Made by a program: the position numbers and the translations under genes. Below are positions 17,370 through 27,396 of a DNA stretch of 64,000 nt, piece after piece. Each line of letters begins with the position of its first letter. Positions within the stretch are counted from its first letter, which is position 1. The notes below the pieces were generated by a model. It saw only the letters and a list, made by a program, of their open reading frames with translations. It did no database searches and was not told where the DNA came from. Source of the stretch: Pseudoalteromonas sp. MSK9-3 (GTDB lineage: Bacteria; Pseudomonadota; Gammaproteobacteria; Enterobacterales; Alteromonadaceae); the NCBI RefSeq assembly GCF_003590335.1, contig NZ_MIET01000010.1:37008-101007 (forward strand). Reading direction: 5' to 3'.

Positions 17370-17400
17370 CTCTTATTGGGGCTATTTATCCCAATAAGAG
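17370..17400. terminator. bidirectional hairpin between glsB and gsk
   Basis: CTCTTATTGGG and CCCAATAAGAG form a perfect 11-bp stem with a 9-base loop. The gsk stop codon (17382-17384) lies in the loop and its last codons form one arm. There is no long T-run on either side, so it may act as a 3' stability element or a weak terminator for both genes. Confidence 0.6.
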
Positions 17401-18686
17401 GTTTCTAAAGAATCTTCTCGTTCAGGTAGACCACGTGATAATCGTGGTGAATGTTGCACTAATACTTCATAGCTTGCACGATTCGCATATTTACTGATTT
17501 GCGCAAGGGAAGAATATGTAATTGCTGCTTGCTCATGTTTTGCTGAGTTTGGCACATTCAATTTGTGATATTCATTGGCGGACAAGTCATGTAGCACAGC
17601 GGCAAGTGCGCAATCACCGGCACCATTGGTATTTTTTATGGTATCAGGGCCGCCCATATAAGGTGCTGTGTGGCTATAGGCGCGAATTGGGTTTGGACAA
17701 TCGGCTTTGCGCATGGCACGTGAAAATTCATACTGATTAAATTCAGGAATAGCGCCTGGCAGTAAGGGGTATTCAGTTTCACGCTTTACGCTATCTTCAA
17801 CATATCCGGCCATAAACAAGCCTTTAGGGCCCGCAGTGCAAATGACTAAATCCACCCAATCTAGCGCTTTGTCAGCGGCAAGTAGTGGATCTGAGAAGCC
17901 AGTGATCGCCTCACCTTCTTCTTCATTCATCGCTAATATATCAACATGCTTTTCGACAAATTCAGCCCACCAAGTTGGATCTTGTTCAATTAAGAACTTA
18001 GTGCCAAGTGTCAGTACCACAGGAACACCTGCCTGGTTTGCATATTCTACGGCTTGCATAGTTGCTTGGGTCATTGTTTCATCACCCGTAGTCCGCATTA
18101 AATACGCACTGATCACTAACGCTGATGCTTCTTGGATCAGGGTCTTTGAAATAGACTCTGGACGCAAATAGTTCATTAAACCAGCACTAATTGCGAAAGT
18201 ACGTTCGCCACTGTCATCAATCAGTGTAAAGCAGCGGCCAATCGGCCCACCAACTGGTTGTAAGTGATCTAGATCAACACGGCTAGACGTATTGCATAAA
18301 AATTTATATGCGTAGCTACCAATGTTAATGTTTTCACTCATTACACCAAGTAATACCGAGCGGTCGTCAGCCAGCACAGAGTAATTGTGCATTGTGTTAC
18401 CAATTGTGCCACCAGCGAACTCATAGTCGACCATATCTTCACGCTTTAGGCGCTCATACAAGGCATTGGTTATATCACTGGCTATCACTTGTGACATACC
18501 ACGTTGTAAACCAAATTCATCAAGAAAAGCTTGATCGACTTTGGCTTCAATATCTACGACGATTTGGTCGATACCACATATATAGCTGCGTTTTAACCTG
18601 TCGTCATTGCCCAATTGGTTTATTAGAGGGTCTTTCTCTTCCACTGGAAAATAATGTTTATGCCTACGGCGTCCCGGAAATTTCAT
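17382..18686 (-). CDS. gsk: inosine-guanosine kinase
   Basis: The 434-residue protein matches the long PfkB-family Gsk of gammaproteobacteria. It opens with MKFPGRRRHKHYFPV, shows FAGGTIGNTMHNYSVLADDRS for nucleoside binding, and carries the PfkB signature NTNGAGDCALAAVLHD with the catalytic Asp in GAGD. It phosphorylates guanosine and inosine with ATP in purine salvage. It stands alone, divergent from tadA, which share a 157-base promoter region. purL, another purine gene, lies 2.5 kb away without direct linkage. Confidence 0.93.
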   Translation of the reverse strand: MKFPGRRRHKHYFPVEEKDPLINQLGNDDRLKRSYICGIDQIVVDIEAKVDQAFLDEFGLQRGMSQVIASDITNALYERLKREDMVDYEFAGGTIGNTMHNYSVLADDRSVLLGVMSENINIGSYAYKFLCNTSSRVDLDHLQPVGGPIGRCFTLIDDSGERTFAISAGLMNYLRPESISKTLIQEASALVISAYLMRTTGDETMTQATMQAVEYANQAGVPVVLTLGTKFLIEQDPTWWAEFVEKHVDILAMNEEEGEAITGFSDPLLAADKALDWVDLVICTAGPKGLFMAGYVEDSVKRETEYPLLPGAIPEFNQYEFSRAMRKADCPNPIRAYSHTAPYMGGPDTIKNTNGAGDCALAAVLHDLSANEYHKLNVPNSAKHEQAAITYSSLAQISKYANRASYEVLVQHSPRLSRGLPEREDSLETSYWDK

Positions 18687-18843
18687 GTTTTACCCGTGTG
18701 TTTGAGCTCAAGAAATAAAAAAAGCGGCGAATTATAGCGTAAGTGTGCCGTGTTGAGCCATGTCATTTTGGTAATTTTAGCAATAATATGTGGTATATTT
18801 ACTCTTGACGAACCCCTCTTAATAGTAGCACGACAGAAAATTC

Positions 18844-19347
18844 ATGACTGAAATAGAACAAGATCAATACTGGATGGCCAAAGCGCTTGAATATGCAGAC
18901 CGAGCGGAACAACAAAATGAGATCCCCGTCGGAGCTGTAATAGTCAAAGACAATCAAATAGTTGCAGCAGGGTGGAATCAATCTATTTGCAATCACGATC
19001 CGTCTGCACATGCAGAAATGTTGGCTGTGAGAGAAGCAGGGAAGGTGTTAGAGAACTATCGATTGGTTGATTGTACCTTATATGTAACATTAGAACCGTG
19101 CCCAATGTGCGCCGGTCTGTTGGTACATAGCAGGTTAAAAAGGCTGGTGTTTGGTGCCAGTGATGCTAAAACCGGTGCTGCAGGGTCAATAATGAACATT
19201 GTCAACGAACCTAAACTGAATCATCAATTAGACGTTACTCAAGGTGTATTGGCCGAGGAATGTGCACAAAAACTGTCGGATTTTTTTAAGCGTCGTAGAA
19301 AAGAAATCAAAGCGGCAAAGAAAGCAAAACAAGCGACTCAGGGCTGA
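18844..19347 (+). CDS. tadA: tRNA-specific adenosine(34) deaminase
   Basis: The 167-residue protein is a cytidine-deaminase-fold enzyme. His56-Ala-Glu58 supplies one zinc ligand and the proton shuttle, and PCPMC supplies Cys86 and Cys89. The C-terminal helix has a basic KRRRKEIKAAKKAKQ tail suited to tRNA contact. TadA deaminates A34 to inosine in tRNA-Arg(ACG), needed to decode CGN codons. The last 10 bases overlap the 3' end of the opposite-strand small basic gene. Confidence 0.94.
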   Translation: MTEIEQDQYWMAKALEYADRAEQQNEIPVGAVIVKDNQIVAAGWNQSICNHDPSAHAEMLAVREAGKVLENYRLVDCTLYVTLEPCPMCAGLLVHSRLKRLVFGASDAKTGAAGSIMNIVNEPKLNHQLDVTQGVLAEECAQKLSDFFKRRRKEIKAAKKAKQATQG

Positions 19348-19496
19348 GCCGCGATTTCTTCCATTTGTTGCTGTGCAAATAATTTGCGACGTAACAGTAC
19401 CTTTTTGTGGTTACTTTTCATAATAGCGCGGCGACGATTCGCCTTAGTATGTTGAGTGTTTCGTTTAAATTGGTGAGTTCGACGTCTTCTAAGCAT
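19338..19496 (-). CDS. 52-residue strongly basic small protein of unknown function
   Basis: The start ATG at 19496 is preceded by AAGGAGGT (19501-19508), an almost perfect anti-Shine-Dalgarno match 4 bases away, which argues strongly for translation. The product has 16 Arg/Lys and only 2 Glu in 52 residues, beginning MLRRRRTHQFKR and ending in an amphipathic-looking QQQMEEIAAQP. It has no signal peptide or cysteines. Such composition suits an RNA- or ribosome-binding peptide, but I do not recognise a family. It lies 93 bases downstream of mltF on the same strand and its 3' end overlaps tadA by 10 bases. Confidence 0.7.
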   Translation of the reverse strand: MLRRRRTHQFKRNTQHTKANRRRAIMKSNHKKVLLRRKLFAQQQMEEIAAQP

Positions 19497-19500
19497 CGGC

Positions 19501-19508
19501 ACCTCCTT
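19501..19508 (-). promoter_or_regulatory. near-perfect Shine-Dalgarno site of the small basic gene
   Basis: The complement reads AAGGAGGT, eight bases matching the 16S 3' end, with a 4-base spacer to ATG. It decides the start of the small gene over an upstream in-frame ATG at 19532. Confidence 0.8.
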
Positions 19509-19589
19509 ATTTGTGAGAGAAAAAACACACATGGCAGAATTACAGGGATGTATTGCAATAGTATGACACTTGCATCGATTTGACGCTTT

Positions 19590-20951
19590 TTATTTGTCAC
19601 TGCTTGTATTGAGCGCCCCATTTTCATCTAACCATATTAGGGCATCATAATAACGACGAATGTTGTCAACGTATTGGATGGCAACATCTCCACGTGCATA
19701 TCCATATCTTGTCTTTCGATAGTAGCGCTTTTTGATTAGAAGGGGTAGTCGTTTTTTTACCTCAGCCCAACTATCAGGATCGCTGTTTTGTTGCTTCGTT
19801 ATTTTCCTTGCATCATTCACATGGCCCCATCCTACGTTATACGATGCGAGTGCGAACCAGGTTCTATCAGGTTGAGAAATATTTTTAGGAATACGCTTAA
19901 TCAGTTTTTGTAAATACTTGGCACCCCCGCGAATATTTTGTTCCGGCTTTAACCGGTTTGTTACGCCAACTTGCTTAGCGGTGGGTTGAGTGAGCATCAT
20001 AATGCCCCGCACGCCAGTTGGAGATTTAGCGCGTGGGTTCCACATCGATTCTTGGTAACTGAGCGCAGCAAGTAAACGCCAATCCAACTCGCCGGCATAC
20101 TCTTCAAACCAAGCGCGATATTTGGGTAATGTGTCATTACTGGCTTCAACAAAAGCAAGGGTATTTACGTAGTTAAATTCATTGATATGGCCAAAGTATT
20201 TTTCTTCTAATGCGTACAGTGTTTCGCTGTTGTTCATACTCTCAAAAAAAGGCATCAGTAACGCGTATAAAGAGTCGTCATGATCGTCTCTCAAAGCCCA
20301 CGCAACGTGATCGGTTTGTGTTACAGAGAAACCAATACTCACATTGGGATGATAACGGCGAAACAGGGCTAGGGTATGCGAGTCGGCAATGGTAAAGTCA
20401 ATCTCTTCATCAATGATTGCTTGAAGTAATTCTTCTTCATCTAAATTGTTGGTTGTCTGCCATTCTAAGCTTGGATACTCGTACTGAATTTTTTCTAACG
20501 ACAATGCATGATTAGAGCCTTCAATGACGATGATTGGCGCATCAATATCTGCAAAGCTTCTGGGACGAACACGTCCCTGTTTATAGACTAACTTCTGGCT
20601 TACAGTTCGGTAGCTCGGGCCAAAGCGGTATTCTCGTAACGGATGATAACTTAATCCAGATGCCGCTAAATCAAGGTCGCCACTGTTTAAACGCTCAAAA
20701 AGTTCTGTGAGGCTAAAAAAGGGCACAATTTGAAGGTGAACCCCTAGATACTGAGCAAAATGTTGGCTGAGCTCATATTCAAAGCCTTGTTCTGCTCTTT
20801 GAGATTGAAAGTAGTTGCTTGGGCCAACCAAGGTCCCAACTTTAATGACCTGTTTTTGCTTTATTTTCTCTAGTTGATTGGGTGGGGTTTTATCGCATCC
20901 GGTTATCAAAAGTATGACAACAACCATGATGAGCTGTATTAATTGTTGCAT
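19590..20951 (-). CDS. mltF: membrane-bound lytic murein transglycosylase F
   Basis: The 453-residue protein has a lipoprotein-type signal (VVVILLITGC, lipid-modified Cys19). An amino-acid-binding-protein-like domain follows at about 34-265 (VIKVGTLVGPSNYF, GDLDLAASGLSYHP). An SLT lytic transglycosylase domain lies at about 285-430, with the catalytic Glu in ALSYQESMWNPRAKSPTGVRGIMMLT. The binding-domain plus SLT layout is diagnostic of MltF. It cleaves the MurNAc-GlcNAc bond with 1,6-anhydro product formation at the outer membrane. It diverges from purL, and the small basic gene is downstream. Confidence 0.93.
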   Translation of the reverse strand: MQQLIQLIMVVVILLITGCDKTPPNQLEKIKQKQVIKVGTLVGPSNYFQSQRAEQGFEYELSQHFAQYLGVHLQIVPFFSLTELFERLNSGDLDLAASGLSYHPLREYRFGPSYRTVSQKLVYKQGRVRPRSFADIDAPIIVIEGSNHALSLEKIQYEYPSLEWQTTNNLDEEELLQAIIDEEIDFTIADSHTLALFRRYHPNVSIGFSVTQTDHVAWALRDDHDDSLYALLMPFFESMNNSETLYALEEKYFGHINEFNYVNTLAFVEASNDTLPKYRAWFEEYAGELDWRLLAALSYQESMWNPRAKSPTGVRGIMMLTQPTAKQVGVTNRLKPEQNIRGGAKYLQKLIKRIPKNISQPDRTWFALASYNVGWGHVNDARKITKQQNSDPDSWAEVKKRLPLLIKKRYYRKTRYGYARGDVAIQYVDNIRRYYDALIWLDENGALNTSSDK

Positions 20952-21131
20952 TTTTTCGCCTTAAGAAAACCTCGTAATAAGCTACGTTAACGAAATTGTG
21001 TAATGAAAGCAAAACTCCCAGTACCTTGTTTTGTATACAACAAAGTCACATTTTACGGTGCTGACTAAATAAGGTGAGGTATTTTTTACGAGTTTTGACA
21101 ATTTTGGGTTAAACCTAACCGCTATTTCTAC

Positions 21132-21137
21132 TATAAT
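21132..21137 (+). promoter_or_regulatory. -10 box of the purL promoter
   Basis: A perfect TATAAT lies 36 bases before the purL start. The best -35 at the normal distance is TTAAAC (21109-21114), a weak match; a consensus TTGACA at 21095-21100 is 31 bases away, too far to pair. No clear PurR palindrome was recognised. Confidence 0.5.
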
Positions 21138-21172
21138 GGCGACCCAAAATATCGTTCAATCCCTAACCCCGG

Positions 21173-24100
21173 ATGAAAATACCTATGTTGATCTTACGTG
21201 GTGCTCCTGCACTGTCTGATTTTAGAGTTCAAAAAATCCTTAAAAGCTGCGCTGACGCGAACCTACCTATCACAGGTATTTATGCTGAATTCATGCATTT
21301 TGCTGATTTAACAAGTGAACTATCTGAAGCCGAATTGGTTAAGTTAAACAAGCTGTTGGAGTATGGTCCGACAATCGCTGAGCATGAGCCAGCGGGTCAG
21401 TTAATTTTGGTTACACCTCGTCCAGGCACGATTTCACCTTGGGCGTCAAAAGCAACCGATATTGCAAACAACTGTGGTTTAAGCCAAGTACACCGTGTTG
21501 AGCGTGGTATTGCGTATTATGTTGAAGGCGAGTTATCCGCTGAGCAATTATCAGCAACGGCGGCGTTACTACATGACCGCATGACCGAAGCCGCGCATTC
21601 AGAGCTTGAAAGTGCAGGCAAGTTATTTAGTGTTGATGAACCTAGCCCAATGTCATCGGTTGATATTTTAGGTGGTGGCCGTGAAGCGTTAGCAACAGCA
21701 AACGTAGAGCAAGGTTTTGCATTAGCAGATGATGAAATTGACTATTTGGTAGAAAACTTCCAAAAGTTAGGGCGTAATCCGAACGACATCGAATTATTTA
21801 TGTTTGCGCAAGCAAACTCTGAGCATTGTCGTCATAAGATTTTCAATGCAGATTGGACAATCGACGGTGCTGAACAACCTAAATCATTGTTTAAAATGAT
21901 TAAGAACACCTTTGAGAATAACCCAGAAAACGTATTGTCTGCTTATAAAGACAATGCCGCAGTAATGAAGGGTTCTAAAGCAGGTCGTTTCTTCCCAAAT
22001 AAAGAGGGTGAGTACACTTATAATCAAGAGAACATTGAAATCTTGATGAAAGTTGAAACCCACAACCACCCAACTGCTATTGCGCCTTTCTCTGGTGCTT
22101 CAACAGGCTCTGGTGGTGAAATTCGTGACGAAGGTGCAACTGGCCGTGGTTCTAAACCAAAAGCGGGCTTAGTGGGCTTTACTGTATCTAACTTACGTAT
22201 TCCGGGCTTTGAACAACCTTGGGAAAGCGACTTTGGTAAGCCTGGACGTATTGTTAACGCACTAGACATTATGACTGAAGGGCCACTAGGTGGCGCTGCG
22301 TTTAACAACGAGTTTGGTCGTCCAAATCTACTGGGTTATTTCCGTACTTACGAAGAAAAAGTAACGAGCCATAATGGCGAAGAAGTGCGTGGTTACCATA
22401 AGCCAATTATGTTGGCTGGTGGATTAGGTAACATTCGTACCGATCATGTCCAAAAAGGTGAAATTCCAGTCGGTGCAAAACTGATTGCACTGGGTGGTCC
22501 AGCCATGAACATCGGCCTAGGCGGCGGTGCTGCATCATCAATGGCATCAGGCCAGTCTAACGAAGATTTAGACTTTGCTTCTGTACAGCGTGAAAACCCT
22601 GAAATGGAACGTCGTTGTCAGGAAGTTATCGATAAATGTTGGCAGCTTGGTGATGAAAACCCTATTGCCTTTATCCATGATGTGGGCGCGGGTGGTTTAT
22701 CGAATGCATTCCCTGAATTGGTGGATGATGGTGGCCGTGGTGGTAAATTCCAACTGCGTAATATTCCGAACGATGAGCCAGGTATGGCACCACACGAGAT
22801 CTGGTGTAACGAATCGCAAGAGCGCTATGTATTAGCGGTAGGTGTTGAAGACTTTGACCGTTTTGAAGCGATTTGTAAGCGTGAACGTGCACAATATGCG
22901 GTGATTGGTGAAGCAACCGAAGAACGTCATTTAACCGTTGCTGATAGCCACTTTGACAACAACCCAGTGGATTTACCGTTAGATGTATTACTAGGTAAAG
23001 CACCTAAAATGCACCGCGATGTGACTTCTCAACAGGTTGAAGGCAGTGCCCTTGAAACTGCTAACATCGATGTAGAAGAGGCGGCAAAACGTTTATTACG
23101 TTTGCCAGCGATTGCAGAGAAAACATTCTTGATCACCATTGGTGACCGCACGGTAACGGGCTTAGTTGCCCGTGATCAGATGGTTGGCCCGTGGCAAGTA
23201 CCAGTTGCAAACTGTGCGGTAACTGCGGCAACGTATGATACGTATCACGGTGAAGCAATGTCATTGGGTGAACGTACACCTGCGGCACTACTTAACTATG
23301 GTGCATCAGCACGTTTGGCAGTGGCTGAGTCATTGACTAACATCGCAGGAACAAACATTGGTAGCTTAGAGAACATCAAGTTATCAGCTAACTGGATGGC
23401 GGCGGCCGGTCACCCTGGTGAAGATGCGGGTCTTTATGAAGCGGTTAAAGCCGTGGGTGAAGAGCTGTGCCCTGCACTAGGTTTAACTATTCCGGTTGGT
23501 AAAGACTCTATGTCGATGAAAACCAAATGGGATGAGAATGGCGAAGAAAAGTCAGTTACTTCTCCGCTGTCATTGATCATTACGGCGTTTGGTCGTGTTG
23601 AAGACATTCGTAAAACAGTAACGCCACAATTACGCACTGACAAAGGTGAAACATCACTCATCTTATTAGATTTAGGTGCGGGTCAAAACCGCATGGGTGC
23701 ATCAAGCTTGGCACAAGTTTATAAGCAGCTAGGTGATAAAACGCCAGATGTAGACAGCCCTGAATTATTAAAAGGTTTCTACAACGCGATGCAGACGTTA
23801 GTGGCTGATGAAAAGCTACTTGCTTATCATGACCGTTCTGACGGTGGACTATTTACTACCGTGACGGAAATGGCATTTGCGGGTCACACAGGTGTGACTG
23901 TGAACTTAGATAGCTTGGTAGGTAGCGACATTGAAGCACTTTATAATGAAGAGCTTGGTGGTGTGATTCAAGTGCGCAACAGTGACTTGAGCGCAGTACA
24001 CAGTGTACTTGCTGCACATGGTTTAACAGCTATCAGCCATGAAATCGGCTCATTAAATAGCGAAGACACTGTGGTATTTAACCGCGCAGGTAAAGCAGTT

Positions 24101-25069
24101 CTGAGTAATACTCGTACTGAACTTCGTACTATTTGGGCTGAAACGACGTATCAAATGCAGGCACTTCGTGATAACCCAGAGTGTGCTAAGCAAGAATTTG
24201 ATGCTAAATTTGACGCCAAAGACCCAGGTCTAAACGTGAAGTTAAGCTTCGATTTAAACGAAGACATTGCAGCGCCTTATATTGCAACCGGTGCAAAACC
24301 ACAAATGGCTATCTTGCGTGAGCAAGGGGTTAACTCACATATTGAAATGGCTGCTGCGTTTAACCGCGCTGGATTCGCAGCTGTTGATGTACACATGAGT
24401 GACATTTTAGAAGGTCGTTTAACACTTGAGCAGTTCAAAGGCTTAGTGGCATGTGGTGGCTTCTCTTACGGTGACGTACTAGGAGCTGGTGAAGGCTGGG
24501 CGAAGTCTATTTTGTTCAATGATATGGCGCGCGAGCAGTTCCAAACTTTCTTCCACCGTGAAGATACATTCAGCTTAGGTGTGTGTAATGGTTGTCAGAT
24601 GTTGTCAACGGTGAAAGAACTGATCCCAGGTACTGAGCACTGGCCACGTTTTGTTACGAACAAGTCAGAACGCTTTGAAGCGCGCTTTAGCTTAGTTGAA
24701 GTGCAAGAAAGCCCGTCAGTGTTCTTTAAAGGGATGGCAGGTTCTCGTATGCCTATCGCGGTTTCTCATGGTGAAGGTCATGCTGAATTTGCAGCTCAGA
24801 GTGCAGTTGATACAGCCATTAACTCTGGTACTGTGGCATTGAAGTTTGTTGATAACTACGGTAACCCAACCACGCAATACCCTAATAACCCGAATGGGTC
24901 TGTTGAAGGTATTACCGGTATTACGTCGACTGACGGTCGTGCAACTGTGATGATGCCACACCCAGAGCGTGTATTCCGCGCCGTGGCAAACTCATGGCAC
25001 CCTGATGAGTGGAAAGAAGACAGCCCGTGGATGCGTATGTTCCGCAATGCACGAAAGAATGTGGGTTAA
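21173..25069 (+). CDS. purL: phosphoribosylformylglycinamidine synthase (large, single-chain)
   Basis: At 1298 residues this is the single-chain gammaproteobacterial PurL. The N-terminal PurS-like part is followed by [20 protein letters not shown], the two AIRS-type ATP-binding halves with [10 protein letters not shown] and the GGGAASSM and GKDSMSM blocks, and a class I glutamine amidotransferase with nucleophile Cys1138 in GVCNGCQM and HPERVFR near the end. It converts FGAR, ATP and glutamine to FGAM in de novo purine synthesis. An in-frame ATG at 21182 also exists. It is monocistronic, with a terminator at 25097. Confidence 0.97.
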   Translation: MKIPMLILRGAPALSDFRVQKILKSCADANLPITGIYAEFMHFADLTSELSEAELVKLNKLLEYGPTIAEHEPAGQLILVTPRPGTISPWASKATDIANNCGLSQVHRVERGIAYYVEGELSAEQLSATAALLHDRMTEAAHSELESAGKLFSVDEPSPMSSVDILGGGREALATANVEQGFALADDEIDYLVENFQKLGRNPNDIELFMFAQANSEHCRHKIFNADWTIDGAEQPKSLFKMIKNTFENNPENVLSAYKDNAAVMKGSKAGRFFPNKEGEYTYNQENIEILMKVETHNHPTAIAPFSGASTGSGGEIRDEGATGRGSKPKAGLVGFTVSNLRIPGFEQPWESDFGKPGRIVNALDIMTEGPLGGAAFNNEFGRPNLLGYFRTYEEKVTSHNGEEVRGYHKPIMLAGGLGNIRTDHVQKGEIPVGAKLIALGGPAMNIGLGGGAASSMASGQSNEDLDFASVQRENPEMERRCQEVIDKCWQLGDENPIAFIHDVGAGGLSNAFPELVDDGGRGGKFQLRNIPNDEPGMAPHEIWCNESQERYVLAVGVEDFDRFEAICKRERAQYAVIGEATEERHLTVADSHFDNNPVDLPLDVLLGKAPKMHRDVTSQQVEGSALETANIDVEEAAKRLLRLPAIAEKTFLITIGDRTVTGLVARDQMVGPWQVPVANCAVTAATYDTYHGEAMSLGERTPAALLNYGASARLAVAESLTNIAGTNIGSLENIKLSANWMAAAGHPGEDAGLYEAVKAVGEELCPALGLTIPVGKDSMSMKTKWDENGEEKSVTSPLSLIITAFGRVEDIRKTVTPQLRTDKGETSLILLDLGAGQNRMGASSLAQVYKQLGDKTPDVDSPELLKGFYNAMQTLVADEKLLAYHDRSDGGLFTTVTEMAFAGHTGVTVNLDSLVGSDIEALYNEELGGVIQVRNSDLSAVHSVLAAHGLTAISHEIGSLNSEDTVVFNRAGKAVLSNTRTELRTIWAETTYQMQALRDNPECAKQEFDAKFDAKDPGLNVKLSFDLNEDIAAPYIATGAKPQMAILREQGVNSHIEMAAAFNRAGFAAVDVHMSDILEGRLTLEQFKGLVACGGFSYGDVLGAGEGWAKSILFNDMAREQFQTFFHREDTFSLGVCNGCQMLSTVKELIPGTEHWPRFVTNKSERFEARFSLVEVQESPSVFFKGMAGSRMPIAVSHGEGHAEFAAQSAVDTAINSGTVALKFVDNYGNPTTQYPNNPNGSVEGITGITSTDGRATVMMPHPERVFRAVANSWHPDEWKEDSPWMRMFRNARKNVG

Positions 25070-25096
25070 GATAACTTAGCACTCTAATTCTTAAGT

Positions 25097-25124
25097 AAAA
25101 AAGGTCGCAGATGCGGCCTTTTTT
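25097..25124 (+). terminator. intrinsic terminator of purL
   Basis: AAAAAAGGTCGC and GCGGCCTTTTTT form a stem with an AGAT loop followed by a T-run, 28 bases past the purL stop. Confidence 0.85.
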
Positions 25125-25438
25125 GTTTCTGTTATTTTTATCCTGTAGCAAAATAAATCAACCAGGCCTTGAGGGTGATTGGTTACACCAGCCTTACGAC
25201 ACTAATTACTGGGGGGCGACTAATGTTCAGTTTAGCTCTCAAAAGTAAATGACGGCGTTATGATGGTTCAATTATCCACATTACCTGATTACTTATCGTT
25301 ATATTTAGCTATGGTGATCGCTAAAGACCATTGGCGTCGCGAAAAGGCATAGGTAACTAATGTATGGCCTCTTGCCTGTATTATGCTTTCATATACAGGC
25401 AGACTTCAGTGATTTAGTATCAAAAGGCGTTATCTCTT
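25125..25438. other. 314-base intergenic stretch
   Basis: No gene is supported here. A 30-codon frame at 25260-25352 (+) has two ATGs but no ribosome site, so it is not called. The segment separates purL from the minus-strand secreted-protein gene. Confidence 0.4.
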
Positions 25439-26101
25439 TTACTCTAAACCACTCGTATCATAATAAAGTTGCTTGAGCGTGCCGCAGTTGACGAATTTGT
25501 AGATTAATTCATTGGCTGGTGGCACCACTTTTGAGGTTCTGAATTTTTGTAAACACGCCCCCGTTAAGTCAACAAAAATCAAGTGGTTAAAACTCGGTTT
25601 GTTTTGGATTTTGTGTACGTAAATACGTTCAGTGCCTTTAACCGTGATCATATCGTATTCTTGCCATTTTGAGGGTTCAGCCAATTCAGTGAGCTTACGA
25701 GAATAGAGCTGTTTGCTAAATACAATGGCGCGGTCGCTATACACTAAGCTGCCACCTTGTTTGTAGTGCCCTTCGTAAATATCGGCGGTTACCGTAATCT
25801 CTTCACCACGCATTAAGCGTTCAATATTGAATGGTTTTGGCTTAATAGTAATAAGGTTTGCATCTCTTACTAAATTTAAAAATGCCACATCTGGGTTATC
25901 TATTTGATAGACCAGTTGCACATCGTGTGGGGTTGTATACGTTGGAAAGTTAGCTGCATAGATTCGAGAACCTCGGTTCATTAGCACCATCGCATGCTCT
26001 GCTTTATAGGCAGGGTTTAACGGAGGGAGTTGTTTTTCTTCTTCGGCTGCATACACATTGCCCAATATAAGCATGCACAGTGTTAGTAATAAAGTTCTCA
26101 T
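25439..26101 (-). CDS. secreted hypothetical protein
   Basis: The 220-residue protein has a clear signal peptide (MRTLLLTLCMLILGNVYA, cleavage before AEEE). The mature part is mixed alpha/beta with two Cys near the C-terminus (GACLQK and FVNCGT) that could form a disulfide. I recognise no family motif. It is probably periplasmic. The S41-like protease gene ends about 47 bases upstream on the same strand, so co-transcription is possible. Confidence 0.6.
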   Translation of the reverse strand: MRTLLLTLCMLILGNVYAAEEEKQLPPLNPAYKAEHAMVLMNRGSRIYAANFPTYTTPHDVQLVYQIDNPDVAFLNLVRDANLITIKPKPFNIERLMRGEEITVTADIYEGHYKQGGSLVYSDRAIVFSKQLYSRKLTELAEPSKWQEYDMITVKGTERIYVHKIQNKPSFNHLIFVDLTGACLQKFRTSKVVPPANELIYKFVNCGTLKQLYYDTSGLE

Positions 26102-26147
26102 TGGTATCTCTATGTGAAGTGGTCATTATAGTATAGCGTGATGTGTG

Positions 26148-27389
26148 CTACCTCTGGAGATTTTTAAATAAAGAAAGCGTGCTAAGCAACGGTTGATCTA
26201 TGCCTTGTTGATACTCATCCCATGATTGCGTGAGGTGTTTATCCGGATACAGTGCGTCTGATGAAACACTACTAAACGAATAATAGCGTTTTGATAAGCT
26301 ATAACGACGGTGTGAGTGTGGCAAAGAAAGCCGATGGGTTTCGCTGTAATGATTAGGATCGCCTCCGCTTGGGGCACCAATAATTTGGGCGTTTAATAGT
26401 GATTTAAATTGCGCAGCGTTACTCATTGCAGCTGAAAAGGTGACATGGTCAATAAGCACGGCAATCTTATTTTGCCAGTCGAATTGATCGAGGGGAAGTA
26501 GGCAAGATGACAGGGCTAATCCACTGTAAAAGTTACCACCACCGTTACCTCTGAAATCGATAATTAATGCGTTGGCGTTGCTTTTTCGAATGGTTTTTTG
26601 AATGGCATCACACTGGGTGATAACTGAGAGCGGTTCGGGGTAGTGATCGAAGTCAATATACACTGTATCGTAAGCGGGAAGGGTTGCGAACCTAATACCA
26701 TCGAGTTTGATGGGTTGCCATGTGAGTGCTGGGTTAGCGCGCTTGAATGGGCTAGTGATCTGAGCAAATTGATGCATAGTGACGGCTTTTACGGTGTGTG
26801 TGTTTGTCATGGTGTTATGTTTAAAAGTAAATTTGGTCGTGTATTGCTCACGACTAACACCACTACCAAATAATAATTTTGCAATGGTAATCTGAAAAGC
26901 AAAGCGCACTTTAAAGCTATAAATATTGTCAACACCACTGATATAGGGTTGTAGCTTTTTTTGTAGTTCAGAGATAGCCACATGATTAATGGCTACTAAT
27001 TCACTGCCAATAAGGTGCTGATAAGGCTTAGCAGCGGCAATAACTCGCAATTGCTCTCCAAAAAACTGAAAGTTAAATGGATAATGACGGTGAGAGCCTG
27101 ACATGAGGTTATAACTACTATGCCCATCTCCAAGGCTTGCTAACAAGTGAGATATTTGAACTTCTATTTCTGCTTCATTGAGGTCAGGGACTTTGTTAAG
27201 TAATTGGCTTACATGTTGGTCGAATGCTCCCTCGCTAATAGTGTGAAATGGATTGATATGGTGCTGCTTAACACTTGCTTGGAGGGTCAGAATATCTTTT
27301 TTCCATTGCGCTGTGCTCAGGGGGTGTGCGGTGGTAGCAGCGCAGCATAACGACAACAATATTAAGAGTAATTGTTTAAACATAGTCAT
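26148..27389 (-). CDS. secreted S41 (tail-specific protease-like) family protein
   Basis: The 413-residue protein has a signal peptide ending near AATTAHP. Residues about 30-120 resemble the N-terminal helical domain of S41 proteins (LLASLGDGHSSY). The C-terminal half carries the hallmarks IDFRGNGGGNFYSG and then VTFSAAMSNA, where the Ser is the expected nucleophile. ALIIDFRGNGGG precedes the catalytic strand. The usual PDZ is not obvious. S41 enzymes cut periplasmic proteins from unstructured tails. Catalytic lysine cannot be placed with certainty. It follows the GlxA-type regulator by 7 bases, so the regulator may control it. Confidence 0.75.
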   Translation of the reverse strand: MTMFKQLLLILLSLCCAATTAHPLSTAQWKKDILTLQASVKQHHINPFHTISEGAFDQHVSQLLNKVPDLNEAEIEVQISHLLASLGDGHSSYNLMSGSHRHYPFNFQFFGEQLRVIAAAKPYQHLIGSELVAINHVAISELQKKLQPYISGVDNIYSFKVRFAFQITIAKLLFGSGVSREQYTTKFTFKHNTMTNTHTVKAVTMHQFAQITSPFKRANPALTWQPIKLDGIRFATLPAYDTVYIDFDHYPEPLSVITQCDAIQKTIRKSNANALIIDFRGNGGGNFYSGLALSSCLLPLDQFDWQNKIAVLIDHVTFSAAMSNAAQFKSLLNAQIIGAPSGGDPNHYSETHRLSLPHSHRRYSLSKRYYSFSSVSSDALYPDKHLTQSWDEYQQGIDQPLLSTLSLFKNLQR

Positions 27390-27396
27390 TCTCTTT

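Noticed and set aside
22671..23003. A 110-codon minus-strand frame inside purL
   Set aside because: The purL sequence on the other strand is unmistakable; this is a shadow frame.
25260..25352. 30-codon frame MMVQLSTLPDYLS onwards after purL
   Set aside because: No ribosome site and no recognisable family; too short to support without conservation data.
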